Below, piece after piece: positions 40,727-52,885 of a DNA stretch of 64,000 bases. Origin of the DNA: Taeniopygia guttata (lineage: Eukaryota; Chordata; Aves; Passeriformes; Estrildidae); assembly GCF_048771995.1 (NCBI RefSeq), contig NC_133027.1:55427501-55491500 (forward strand), written 5' to 3'. Each line of letters begins with the position of its first letter. The stretch's first letter is position 1. A model generated the notes under the pieces. That model had not been told where the DNA came from. It worked only from the letters and a program-made list of their open reading frames with translations, and searched no databases. The translations under genes and the position numbers were made by a program.

Positions 40727-40798
40727 AAAAAAAAAAAAAAAAAAAAAAAGGCAAGCTTGTAGCAATTTTTTTTTTTTTTTAAGAGACGAAAAAAAAAA
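40727..40798. repeat. A23 / T15 / A10 homopolymer cluster in the CpG island
   Basis: A(23) at 40727-40749, T(15) at 40766-40780 and A(10) at 40789-40798 lie within 72 bp. The A and T tracts can pair as a hairpin with a short loop holding GGCAAGCTTGTAGCA. It is unusual inside a dense CpG island and may exclude nucleosomes. Confidence 0.9.
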
Positions 40799-41058
40799 GT
40801 CTTTTGCTCGAGTGCTCAGTTCCTGCCTCTGTGCGGTGCGTGCGCCGCGCTCGCTGCGGCAGACATGTGAGGCGGCGGGGGAACGGCCCCTGCCCGCTTC
40901 GGGCTGCGTGCGGCGGCGGGGGCCGGCGCCTGTCACCGCCGCCGGCTCCGCGGGCCGGCCTCGAGGGGCTGCCGGGGGCTGGCCCCGGGGTGCCGGCGGT
41001 GTGTGTGAGCGCACATACACGTGAGTGCGTATTTTGCCGACGACGGGGGCAGGGAGCC

Positions 41059-41074
41059 GGGGGGGGGGGGGGGG
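41059..41074. repeat. Poly-G run (16), G-quadruplex candidate
   Basis: Sixteen consecutive G are followed within 15 bp by GGGG and GGG. Together with G runs at 41270-41282 and 41306-41314 it makes a cluster of quadruplex-capable plus-strand DNA near the presumed L3MBTL3 start. Confidence 0.88.
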
Positions 41075-42590
41075 CAGGCAGGGGCTGGGAATAGGACGCG
41101 GCTTTTCTGTTAAGTTGCGCGCTCTCGCCTGAAGTGCGGCCGGGGTGGGGGAGCGGCCCCCGGCGCACACGCCCGTCTCTCCCTCCCCGTCTCCGCAGCC
41201 GGTGCATATAACAACAGGATATAGGCACACTTGTTCTCGCTAGCGCGTGTGGGGCGGTGTTTTTTCGGTGGGGGGGGGGGGGCGGAAAGCGATGGGGTTT
41301 TTTTCGGGGGGGGGAGGGAGCGGCGGCCGACGGGAAGGCGCTCCCGCGGAGCGGCCGCCCGCCCCCGGCCGGGGCTCCGGAGAGGCTGCCGGGGCTACAG
41401 CGCCCGGGGCGGGGGGCGCCGCGTCGGGGCCGCAGCGGCGCCCGCTCCCCACCCCCTTGGTTTTCCCCCCTCCCCGTCGGAGCGGGCGCACGCGAGAGCG
41501 TGAGAGAAAAAGTTGCAGCGCGGGGCCGGGCGCTGGCGGCTGCGGGGCCGGGCGGGGGCGAGCCCTCCGGGGAGGCGGCGTGTGCCGGCCCCTCCCGCGG
41601 GAAGGGGTGACTTCTCTAACGAGGGATGCCCGGACATCGCCTGCGAGCGGCCGAGTAGCGAGTCCCCGCAGCCCCCTAGAAAAAAGAGAGCTCGCCCCCC
41701 TCCTCCTCCTCCTTCTCCTCCGCGCTGGGGGAGGGGAGGAGGGAGGAGAAGGTAACATTTTTAAAATTTTTTTTTCCTTTCACTCGGAGGCAACCTCCTT
41801 TTCCCGGATCCCGGTCTCGGGGGGTGGAGGCGAAAGGGGGGGGTGGGGAAAAAAAAAAAAAGCGAGGGACCCGGTAAACAAGCAGAGTCCCTCTCTCGTT
41901 GTGCAACTTCCTCAGGAACACTTAACACCCAGTTCCTCTCCCACCCCCGCCCGCACCGCGCTCGCCCCCACCGCCGCCCCCTCACCGGGGCAGGGGGGCA
42001 CTCTTCCCCCCCTCGGTTTAATTGCCCGGGGCGGGGGCGAAGGATAAAAAGGCAAATTCGGGAGGGAAACGGAGACACTCGAGAACCGCTTTCCCCGAGC
42101 GCTCCTCCCGAGGAGCGGGGCGGGCGCTTTTGTCTCGGCGGTTCTGCCCGAGCCTGGGGAAGACGCGGACCTGAGCCCGGGTTTTCTCCAGAAAGTTTCA
42201 AGTGCAGCAAAAACACGCCGCAAAACTGGCCAAGGAGGGACCTCTGCTGGTAGGCCGCGGGCTGCCGGCGCGGGGAGCGGCGGCCGCGCCCGCCGGGCCT
42301 CGCCGCAGCGTTCCGGCCGCCGCCGCGCTCCGCCGCGCCGGGCGCAGGGGCGGCGGGCGGGGAGCGGCCCGGGCGGCTCCGGGCGGGCGCTGCCGGGACC
42401 GCCGCGCCCGCCGGGGCCACGGCCTGCGCGGGAGCGCAAGGCGGGGGGCGCGCCTGGCGGCCGTGCCGCTTGTCCCGTTCCAGAGCGCGGCTCCAGCCCC
42501 CGGGGTTTTTAGGCTCGAGGAGCGGTGCGCGCGTTACGAGGCCCCTGGAGATGCGGCAGCTTCCCCCGGGGCGTGAGGGTCACGGCCTCT

Positions 42591-45500
42591 TCCATGTCTG
42601 TTAATTACCTGTGCTCTAGCAGCGCGGTGTAACAGCTTTACAGCGAAAGGCAGCAGGAGTTACGTTTTCAGTTTTGTTCTATTTTCTTTATTTCTTCCGT
42701 ATAGTTGAGTGGCACTGGACTGGTATCTTTGCTGTTTCTACTCATGAATGGATGCTCAGCCGTGGGTGCTAAAAATCAGGTGGTGAGCATAAATAAAGCT
42801 CATGATATAAAAAGTTTAGCCTATGTCATTTTAGGAAATGTCTGTGCTCAGCATCGTAACACAGTTTTCTTAGTGCAAATCTTAAAGCTGTTCAGGAACC
42901 AATGCTTTTTACCAAGAAAGCTACCATGTTCCCAGAAGTCTCTGTGATGAACATCTGTACGAGAGAAACTCCCTGAAAGTAGTGGCTGAAGGCAGCAGAG
43001 CTTTCCACTTTTATCCGGGTGGTGCCGGGTAGGCGTTATTTCCTGGTGAGACTTCAGCAGCTTTGGATGTGATCTCCTGAACTGGTGCTCTAGTGAAGGT
43101 GGCTGAAGCAATCGTCTCAGATAGTCTTTGTTGTCAGTTGGCCAATGGTAATAAACTCTGGTTTAATTTGTGTTTTCCCTTCAGTTTACTGAGGTTTTTT
43201 TAGAGTATTACTTTAAAAGTTTCAATAACTTGTGATGACTTCTTTTCCTCTAACTTGTTGATTTTTTTTGTTGTTTTTTTCTTTTTTTAACATCACCTGT
43301 TCTGTGAGGAGAGATGGTTGAGTTTTAGTGGGCTGTTCAATTTTATCTTGTCTGTTTTTTAATACTGCTGGTAAGGAGGATAATGGATTGTGAGTGATGG
43401 GTGTGAGGAATCAGTGATGAGCTGGCATGAGGCTTACTGAAGAAAGTGCGTAGTCATAGCTTGTCAGTGCTCCAGTAGCAGGACCGCTCATCACAATGGA
43501 AGATGCCAGCAGCTCTTTATGAATGGGGGAGAAGGGAGAGTCTATAAATGCCTCCTGCTGTATGTGTTTAGGAGCTAGAAAAGGTGAACTAATTGTTTAT
43601 GAACAGCAGAGCTTATTTAATAACTGGCAGATGAGGAAGAGGAGGGCATGAGTCAGACAAAAGTGATGCTCAGATGTATATTGTATTAACTTTGGGTAGG
43701 AAATAACAATTCGAAACAGGTCAGGTGATAGGAGGTGTGAAGATTCGGTGCAGGCGGTGTCTGCAAAGGGGGAGGAAGAAGGAACAAATAAACAGAGAAG
43801 GTTTTTGTAACTTTCTGTGCCTGGTTCAAGCAATTAAGAGAATTTAAGACATAGGAAAGTATTTTTCAAAGTTGTTGTATACAATTCTTGCTATCTGACT
43901 AGGTTAAATCTCCACTGAGGCCTGCACAGACAATAACAGAAATAAGGGGACCGTGAAAGCTTTGCAGAGGAAATGCTTTTCTAGTGTGAGGTACAGGCTG
44001 TTTATAAACATGGTAAGTTTCATTAGATGACAGAATAGCTTTGGTATTGGGTAACTATTGTTGTAGTGTCTTGTGGAAAATGAGGCTATTTGAAATGTGT
44101 GCCTATTTGAAAATGAGGCAGTAGATGAAGGCTGTGTGTAATTGTTACACAGTCTCCAGCAATGGTGCAGCAATAACCGTGTTACCTTGCAGACTCGGAT
44201 GAGGATAGCAGGAGCCTCCTTTAAGTGCTGGTCCAGACCCAGTTTTCACAGTATTTTTTAATGCTTTTGTGGCTAGATTCTTCCTGTAGGGAAAAAAGGT
44301 TTAAAGCCAAATATTGGGAAGCAGGAGTGAACATACACAGTAGCCTTGGAGCACGTAGTAGTCAAAAGAGTAGCAACGGATAAAATAAGAGTAAAAAATG
44401 CTAAGGGAACAGCATCAATAAGAACTCTGGTCCTGTTCCTGTTACAACCTTTGAGTAGCAAAGAATTTTGAGCTGTGTCCCTTTTGCAATATATATAAAA
44501 GCTTTTTCTGATCTTTATATACCTTGCTTGTAATAAAGTTCATGAGCAACAGGCAAAATAGTGAAATTTACTCAAACAACTTCTTGATATAGAGAATAGA
44601 AACATGGCAGAACTAGTAGTTTCCAAACAATGAAAAATAAGATTTTTTTGAGGAAAATGGGCACCTGAAAATACTTCTTTTAATGAAATATTAAAATAAT
44701 TAAACCTTTAAACGGTACAAGAAAAAACACATATTAAAATGTGGTTGGTAGCATCAAAGAATTTTACCATTTCCTGCACTGTTCCTCTTGTGGTTGTTTT
44801 TCTGTAAGTGAGAAGTCTAGTGCAAAAATATGAAGGATGAGAAAGAGACAAGTGTGAGGTGTGCCCAGCTCAAAGAGAGGACTGTGAAGAGAGAAGCAGG
44901 GCTCACTCCAGTGGTTTGCAGTCAATTGGCTTTGCTTTTGGTGTCATGAAGCTCAAAATCACTACTCTTGTCAAATATAGGGAATTTACATTGCAAGGAG
45001 TAATTCTGCTTCATGTGGCTTTGGGAGTGTAACAAGTCAGTGCTGGTAATATTCACATTCTTACATGTTAAATAAAACTAAGCCAAGTATCCACTTGTCC
45101 TGGTGTCTAGAAGTTGGTGTATTTGCAACTCTGGTACACTAAGTTGTTTCCTTCAAATCCACTTTGTTTTCCTTATTTACTGGGTATGAGAAAATGTGTC
45201 CTTTTAGCTCACGAGTTCTACACCAGGCAGCCTTGGAGATGTTTAAAGTAAATGTATACAATATTAGGACAAAAATGCTAACCTGTTGCCTTTATTTCTG
45301 AACATCCATCAATGCTAGTGTCACCCAGTCCAGTGGGGAAGAGGGAGCATGGCTTGTCTGTAGAAGGATATTGTCTCTCTTGGGATCCTTTTTTTCTCTT
45401 GGTGTCACTTGCTGTGATCTTCTCTGGCTTGGTGTTCCCAGTTTTGGGTCTCCTCATAGGAGCTGTCAGTTGGGGAGAGGATCAGTATGGGGCAAATCTG

Positions 45501-48500
45501 CTAGGCCGTCTTGTCATGGCAGCTACAGAAATCCTCAAAAATACAGAGAGATGCATAAGAAGAAATGGCAAATTACTGCAGACATGTTATACCAGCCTTG
45601 CAATGATGACTGGTGACTCTACTGCTGAGCTCTTTCTGCTGCCCAGTGACCAGTTTTGAGTTGACTGCACTGATTAGAAATCATACAGGCATTTCACAGT
45701 TAGCAGCTTAGATGTTAAAAATTAGGGTAGGGGTCAGGTAGTTTTTTAAAGTACTGAGTGGAAGAAAGACTCCTATTACTACTTCCTGATGTATTCACTA
45801 CGTAACCCTATAATTACTTCAAAAACTACTTGTAAGTCTAATTGGCATATTCTGTCCTGCTTCTTTGCTTTATATCTTTAGACAGTCTCTCACCAGATGA
45901 AACTATCCAGTTTTTAGTGCTGTTATTCTCAGTAACTATCTCTTCTGTGAGGTACACATTTATTGTTGAACCTATTGGTAAAATTTAAGGTTTTTTCTAA
46001 AGGATGTGTCTTAATCTTATTAAATGAGCTTGTTTATTTTAATGGCTTTATTACATATGTCTGAAACAAATCTAATGTTGAAATATTAATATGCAGCACA
46101 CTTCTCTTAAGGCTGTGAGGACTGAGGTAGTTACATCCCTAAAGGCAGATTTTGGAGATGCTTTTAGAAGATGACTGCTCCAAGTACTTACTATTATGTC
46201 CTTTCCTTCACATTAGATGGCATTCACTGGCAGGTCCCTTATTCATCTAGTATTTTTACTACTTTTCTGGCAGTGCAGCAGCAGCAATGATACCAGATGA
46301 AATCATTATAGAAGGAGTTATACTAGTTCAGAGAACTACATCAGAGCTTTAAAAACAAAGCATTAAAGGAGTAGATAAGACATTTTTTAGTTTTCTTTGT
46401 TCTGAGATTTAGATGTAGCTATTGCAATGAGTTCTTCCTTTTTTAGTACCTCAGTGCTGTAACAATTTTACTGGTCTGTATCTTGTTTCTTACTATCATT
46501 AGAAGAGGGATAAAGGCCTATCTTTCATCTGTTCAAACTCAGCAAATCTGGAAACAGATACTTTGTTAAAATGTTTCCTTTTTGTAAATTAATTTCTCTC
46601 TGCGTTGCTCTGTGACCTTTTCATTCCCACCAAAAACACTTCTGAAGGCTGCAGAATGTGAAACATACACAGATTGTGCCTTTGACGTTGAGTTAATTTC
46701 AAAAGGAAAGCAATAATGAATGTCTTTAGACATCTTCAGAATGTATCATTATTGCTGTTTATTACCTGAGGAAAGTTTCTTATGTGCAATTAAGTCAGAA
46801 TTTCTATGTTTTCTTGAGACAAGTATACCCTGAACATATCTGTTCCAAATTTTTCATTACCTTTCATGGTTTACTCCTTGCCTAAGTAGGCTAGACTCTT
46901 TCAGTTTTCCAGCCCCCAAGTAATTTTCGTGTCAGTAATGGGAGTGGCACTATGGGAGATGACAGCATCTGATGAAGCAGCTGTGCTGTCCGATGCTCCC
47001 TGCTCTCAGCAGCTGCTGAGAGGTAGCATTTCTCCACAGCCTTCCAAGTCTTTTCCCAGCTTCTGTCATCATACCTTCCACAGAAATCATTGGAGCATAT
47101 TTTCTGTAATAAACCACAGGAGGGTTGAGTGAAGTGTATTCTAAATAGAATGATAATTTAAGATTATTTAGAGACTTCAGTTAATGCAGAACACAGCTTT
47201 GTGTTTGCTTAGCCAGACTAATCCTGGGGAGCTTGTTCCACCAATGTGCATGAACCAGCATGTTTTGTGTCCTTAAAACTTCACGGGTGTCTGGAGAAAT
47301 CCCATTTTTCAGCTACTCCTTAGCAGGAGTAGCTTGTATTCTTGAGGGAAGGCCTCTGCCACTGTGCTGTAGTTCAGTTTGGTGAAGCCTGCTTGAATTG
47401 GTTTGCAGTGGTACTTGGTGCTCAGATCAAGCAGAGATGCAAAGTTGTGTTGCAGGAGCTTGCTGTGAAGTAGGGTGGTGGATTTTGCCTGGGATTATAA
47501 AAGATGAGCTCTATGATTTTGGGGAATTTCTCAGTTTGCACTGAATTTCTTCAGATTTATTGATGGGTTTTAAAATTAATTTTTGTATGGTTTTGTTACG
47601 GTTTTCAATGCTTTCTCGCAGAGAATTACTTAAAGGTGAAGGGAAAAGGGAAAGACACGTTGAACCATTTGGTTCTTACTTCAAACTTGTCATGTGAAAG
47701 ATGTGAAGTTTGCTGAAAAAAGCATTCTTTGAACCCCGTCTATCATATGAAATAAAGGAGAATGCAAAGGCTTTTACTCTTAGCAGTGGATACTGACTGA
47801 GGTCCAGCTCCTGTTATCTTGTTGGTAACTGTGTAGTTGATGTAGTGTAATGAAAGAACTCATGGAGTGAGTTGCTTAGGATTAAGGACTTCTGCTAGAA
47901 ATGAAGAGGAAACCAAGGAGAAATGAAAGGGAGTTCATTCATTCAATCATTCAAGATTATGTACCCCAAACCAAACTAGTATGTGTTTGTAGTGGTGATG
48001 TTACAGTGATTGTTACTATTTTTTCTGATGAATACAATGTAAATTCAATTGTTTTTCATGCAACCAAGTTAAGTGTTTTTCTCCTCAGCCTTTCAATAAA
48101 ATGCTTCTATATGACCTGAGTATACTTCTGCTTGGTTTGCAACTTTTCTGTTATCAGAGTGAACAAATAACACCTTTTTGGTTGTTTGTTTGGTGTTTTT
48201 GTTTGTTTGGGTTTTTGTGGGTTTTTTGGTGGTTTTTTTTTTTCTTTTTTGAAAATTCAAGATCTCCAGGGAGTATTTGCAGATTCAGAGTGGCACCTAA
48301 GTTAGAAATTACATTTTAGAAAACAGGGTTAAACTATGAGGAAATTCTCTATCTATTTGAATTTCAAGTATGGATGTTTTCAGCAAAATTTTGCAGTCTC
48401 CATATGGGGTATGAGGCTTAGAAAGTGTTCATTTAAAAGTTCAGAGAGTTTACATTCCAAAAAGTTCAGAAAGTGCAAATTTCAAAAGTGGTGAGGTTTT

Positions 48501-49535
48501 GCTAATAGTTCACGAACAATGACAGCTAATTTTGCCACAAATTATTTCAGCTGCTAGGCATAGTGCAGCCATTCTTCAGAAACAAAATTAATAAGTCAGA
48601 TTCCACATTGCACGAATAGTAAATTAGGTGCTGCCAGGCCACAGATTTAAGGATTGCTGGGTTTGTGAGAAGTGGAAAGGAAGAAGTTGGTGGTGCTCAC
48701 AACTGGCTCTTAGAAACACTTGCAGTTCAGTGCAACTGATGGTGTGTTTGTGGCAGGTGAGCTGAAGCCAGGGGTCAGAGGCAAGTGCAATGCACTTCTG
48801 TTGCTTGTGCAAATTTTTTATCACAGAGAGGGATGTCCAGATGCACTATTTCTGCATCTGGAGGTAAATATTATCTTCTCTCCATTCACTGTTTGGAAAC
48901 GGAGGGATCCAGTAAAGTAAATTCTTGCAAAGCAGTAGGTTTCTCTGGTGTATATATGTGCTTCTCTACATGGAAATAAGTTTTAACAAATGCAATTCAA
49001 AATTTATCTGTATGGAAACAGATAAAGAATATTCAAGTGTCCTGAGTCAGACCTCTGTCAGGAAACTGACAGTTTCAAATTCATTTTGAAATTTTAATTT
49101 GAACTTAGGGAAAGCATTCACATCAGCATGCTGTCCAGTATTAAGGAAATGCAGTTCTGTTAATCAGTGCTTAATGTATTTATTGGAGGCATGCAGTCAT
49201 GTCTTGCCTTTCCTAGAACAGATGTTTTTAAGTGTACTTGACATGTTTTCCTTGTGTCAGTTTATTTGCAGTTTGAAATTTTTCTTTTCTCTCCAGTACA
49301 GCTCCATTGCCTCCTAATCTGTGAAACAAGTATTATTTTCAAAGTTTCAGAAAGATTTCCCCTTACTTTTATTACATCATGTATATTATCACCTTTGTCA
49401 TCAGTTGTCCACGTTGCCAGTGTGCAGAGGGAAGCATTTCATACAAATCTGTGAAATGAATTAGGAGAAATATCTGGTGATACAAGCATTAAACCACTTA
49501 CAGAATTTTCAGATAACTTTTTTTTTTTTTTCCAG
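42591..49535 (+). other. L3MBTL3: L3MBTL3 5' intron(s)
   Basis: About 7 kb of AT-rich DNA separates the CpG island from the first coding exon. No additional 5' non-coding exon could be identified; such exons lack reading frames and would need transcript data. A plus-strand frame at 45312-45659 (115 codons) and a GT-rich low-complexity stretch at 48178-48250 are the main visible features. Confidence 0.55.
48178..48250. repeat. GT-rich low-complexity tract
   Basis: TTTG/TTTTTG units dominate and grade into a T run ending TTTCTTTTTT. Confidence 0.7.
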
Positions 49536-49647
49536 TACATGCATCATGAATGAATCTGCGTCTAGTGGAAATGGTCAGGAGTTTGATGTATTTAGTGCAA
49601 TGGACTGGAAGGATGGCATAGGTACTTTGCCAGGAAGTGACCTAAAG
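49536..49647 (+). CDS. L3MBTL3: L3MBTL3 first coding exon (start codon at 49546)
   Basis: The exon follows a long T tract ending TTTTTCCAG and ends at AAG|GTAAGA. The ATG at 49546 opens 34 codons: MNESASSGNGQEFDVFSAMD, then WKDGIGTLPGSDLK, ending in phase 0. It closely matches the N-terminus of vertebrate L3MBTL3, including the exon end. L3MBTL3 is a nuclear chromatin reader with three MBT repeats that bind methyl-lysine, a zinc-finger region and a C-terminal SAM domain. The N-terminal part of the mammalian protein is known to contact the Notch-pathway factor RBPJ, which brings repressive activity to Notch targets; the FDVF..MDWKDG..TLPGSDL segment encoded here falls in that region (placement is inference). 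The next coding exon is not found before 64000, so this is a partial gene. Confidence 0.9.
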
Positions 49648-50555
49648 GTAAGATATGTAATTTTTTTCAATAAAAATATTAAATGACAAAAAGATGCATT
49701 TGAAAAGCTGGTGTGTAGGTATCTGCTTTTATGAATAAAACATGAATCTGCAGTTCTGAGTTAAGAGACTGTAGCCTGTTAGGTTTTAGCTCTGGAGTTT
49801 CTTGATTCAGTTTGTGGTGCTGGCACAGACAGCCGTCATCCCCGTAGGAAGGCATAAATTAGCACTGCCTCACTATACAGACAGAATTAATCAAATGCAC
49901 AAAATCCCAAAGAAATCTCAAAAGTGTGAAAATGCAGTCCACTTAGAGCATTATATTACTGTCTCACTAAGAATTTTCATACTGTCATTGACTCTCATGG
50001 TTTTACATTCTTAGGCCTTTTTATTTCTAAAAATAGTTTATTTTTGCTATACTTTTGTCATGTGGGTGCCTAGAAAGATGAATAAAGTGAGTGCTTCTGA
50101 GCCGATTGCAGTTTAGGAATTTGAATTATATTGGAGTAGTAATTTTGCTTACATTTTTCACACTGGTTGAGTTTCCTGAGGTAAATCATAACTCTTTTGT
50201 TTTCAGTTTCTTTTTATTTATCTGTCATCAGAAGGTGTCTTTTGCAATGCTTGCAATTTTGATATTAGAGACTGTCTTGTGCCTATTTCCTCTTGATTAA
50301 TGTCAATATTTTTGTATAATTCAAACTAATGTGTTTTACTTGTAGTTTATGTGTGAAAGGAATCTCACAAGAAAATATGTGGCATTTAAAACGACTTTTT
50401 ATCTTTTGATGCCTGGTAGGATTTCTCTTGTTGAAGTAAAAATTTTTTAAAATGTTTGAAATTTGGGACATACATGTTGTGAATGTGTTTTTGTGTTGGT
50501 GTTTAGGTAGTTTGTTTGTTTGCTTTGTGGGTTTGTTTGAATTTTTGCTTTTAGT

Positions 50556-51880
50556 CACAGAACAGTAGAATTAATTTACAGAATAGTTTTCTTTGCAGAG
50601 GACTTCAGGCCACCACCCAGACTGAGTACCCCAGACTTCAGGGCAGGTTAGATCAGGTTGCTCAGGATTTGGTTATCTGCAGGGCTGGAGATACCACAGT
50701 GTCTCTGGGCAACTTGTTCCAGCATTGTCTACACTCATAGTAATATTTTCTTTTATGGATACTTTGTTGGAATTTCTTCTTTTGTAGCTTATGTCTGCTG
50801 CCTCTTGTCCTTCTCCCGTGCACATCCGAGAAGAACCTGGCTCTATCCCCTCCATATCCTCCCATTAACTGCTGGAAGACAGCAGTAAAATCTCTCCTTC
50901 TGTTCTTAAGACTGAGCAAATGGATTCACTCCGCTTCTTGAATGTCATCTGCTGTAGTCCAGCCAGTACCTGGTTTGGTGGGCTTGCTGCAGTATGGGAG
51001 TGCCTTTCATGTAGAAAGATTCCTAGCAGACACAGCAGCCTGCCCATGCTCTCATCAGTATTCACTAGAGGAGAATGGTGTGTTCCCCTGTCCTGCTGGC
51101 TGCCCTCTGGCTCAGGCAGCCTGGGGTGCTCCTGGCCACCTTTGCTGCCAGGGCACATTGCTGACTCACGTTCAGCTCACAGGTTTTCTGCAAAGCTGCT
51201 CTCAGATAGTCAGCCCCTGATCTGAACTAGTGCACAGAGATGATCTGTCTCAGGTGCCCGCTTTGGTGGACCTTCATGGCATCTTGTTAGCCCATCTTCT
51301 GCAGCTTATTGAGGTCTAGATAAACCAGCAACTCTGCCCTTCAGTTCATCAGCCATTCCCTTCAATTTCATAGTTTGCATTTCCTGCCTGTACTCATAGA
51401 GATGCCTTTCTTGTTACCTTTGCTAGTTCATTCTCTGGCTGAGTTTTGGATTTCTTAATTCCATGACTGTATACTACAGCAATATCACTACATACGTTGT
51501 CTGTGAAGTTTCTTTTTCCACATTCTGCTTACCTCCTTTTCCTTTTTGAACTAAGTCAGGAGTCCCTGGTTCGTTCATGATGGCCTTCATCCACCTTTGA
51601 CTAACTAGTTGTACATTGACATGCCTCATTCTCTTGGTGTGAAGTTCTTGAAGAGAGAGACAGATTTCTTGGGCCTGCTTACCCTTTAAAATAGTCTTCT
51701 GTACAATCCTGCCAAGCAGATCTCTGAATAAGCCAACATATGCCTCTTCTGAAGTCCAGTGCTGCTCTTTCATTATTTGTTTCTCTGTCTTTCAGGATTT
51801 CAGACTTCATCATGTCATAGTGATGATGATAGCCAATGCTATGGTGGACATCCACATCCCTAAACAGTTCTGTATTTTTA
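50556..51880 (-). mobile_element. CR1 LINE fragment, degraded, minus strand
   Basis: The plus strand shows the reverse complement of a CR1 3' end: degenerate CACAGAAT-type terminal units at about 50556-50590, then hallmark phrases such as GTGTCTCTGGGCAACTTGTTCC (50699 onward) and CTCACGTTCAGCTCAC (51163 onward). On the minus strand, at 51474-51773, a remnant of ORF2 reads YVGLFRDLLGRI, a known CR1 ORF2 segment, with further decay and stops. The copy is 5'-truncated and clearly old. It supports a bird or other sauropsid as source. Confidence 0.85.
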
Positions 51881-52220
51881 AGTCCAGGCTTTAAAAGTTT
51901 CTTTTATTTTAATATGCAACATTGTGTGAAAGGGAACCATAGTATTGCACTCTTTGAGCAATACAAAAGGGAACAGTGCAGGAAAATATAATAATGTCAT
52001 ATAAATCACTGGTTTGTGCTTTTTTTCAGTTGTGGTTGCCCTATGTCATACAAAACTGAAACAAAGTTAGAGTCACTAATGAGTAGAGGAATGGGAAAGT
52101 TTCCATGTAAAGTGAGGGAAAGGCGCTGGGAGGTAGCTCAGGGTAACTTCAAGAAATAATATAGAAGATTCTTAACTATGTCCTTTTCAGGAAAGCATGA
52201 GCTTCATTTTAAGGCTGCTC

Positions 52221-52250
52221 TTTATTTTATTTATTTATTTATTTATTTTA
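52221..52250. repeat. (TTTA)n microsatellite
   Basis: About 30 bp of TTTA units follow the word GGCTGCTC. Confidence 0.9.
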
Positions 52251-52832
52251 ATTTGGAGACAAACATATTTGGTTTTTTGTACTGAGATTCTTTCTTTGGT
52301 CCAAGCATTAAGGGAGGTGCATTCAGAGATATAATAGTAGTCCACCCAGAATGGTGAAATATACAGGGTATTGGCCAGGCAGCTCCTTTTTGGGTTATTA
52401 TTTGGGGGTTTATTTGCTTGTTTGCATTTTGTTAGATACAAAAGCAAGGAGTTGAATGGATGAAAGGGATTTTGTCTGACTGAAGGAAGAATGTTTTCTA
52501 ACAATGCAGAATTAGCCCAAGGTCACTGTACTGGGGAAGATCAAGATTCAATGAGACTAGGTGTTCACACAGATACCAAAACCAATTTGAGCTGTTAAAA
52601 TACCGAAGACTTTTAAGCTTTTATTATAATTGTAATGACTCATATTTCAGGACTGCTTCTAAACAGTGATGGCTAAAATGGTTAAAAATGACTAATCACT
52701 TGAAACCGTAAATGCGATCATGGAAAATATGTTATGCTCTTTGTGGAATTCTCAGAATAATGAGGATTATTTACATGAACTCTCCTGGTCACAGAGTATT
52801 TTACTAATGTGTCCTGAACCTAAAGAAAATGA

Positions 52833-52885
52833 CCTTACATGAATAAAAGCTTACATGAATAAATGACCTTACATGAATAAATAAC
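52833..52885. repeat. Small tandem duplication, unit CTTACATGAATAAA
   Basis: Three close copies of (C/G)CTTACATGAATAAA-like units occur in about 50 bp, followed by a partial CTTACAT. Copies one and three share the longer ATGACCTTACATGAATAAA context. Confidence 0.8.

Larger units (their letters stand above)
38960..42590 (+). promoter_or_regulatory. L3MBTL3: CpG island, inferred L3MBTL3 promoter and first exon region
   Basis: GC content and CpG density rise sharply at about 38960 and fall at about 42590. There are two dense blocks (about 38970-39560 and 40240-42590) separated by a weaker part with AT microsatellites at about 40020-40105. The position, about 7 kb upstream of the first coding exon of L3MBTL3 on the same strand, makes this its likely promoter. 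Good splice-donor candidates on the plus strand are 41021 (CAC|GTGAGT), 41752 (AAG|GTAACA) and 42250 (CTG|GTAGGC); I cannot tell which is used. No TATA box stands out. Many long open frames on both strands here result from absence of AT-rich stops and are not called as genes. Confidence 0.8.

Noticed and set aside
38923-42576. Many long open frames on both strands, up to 394 codons (40046-41230, minus), in the CpG island
   Set aside because: They overlap in several phases, run through microsatellites and homopolymers, and encode Pro/Arg/Gly/Ala-rich peptides typical of GC-rich DNA with few stop codons. No domain or conserved start is recognised.
45312-45659. 115-codon plus-strand frame with a hydrophobic segment, in L3MBTL3 intron 1
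   Set aside because: No recognised family, and a second overlapping frame is open in another phase. I see no supporting signals.
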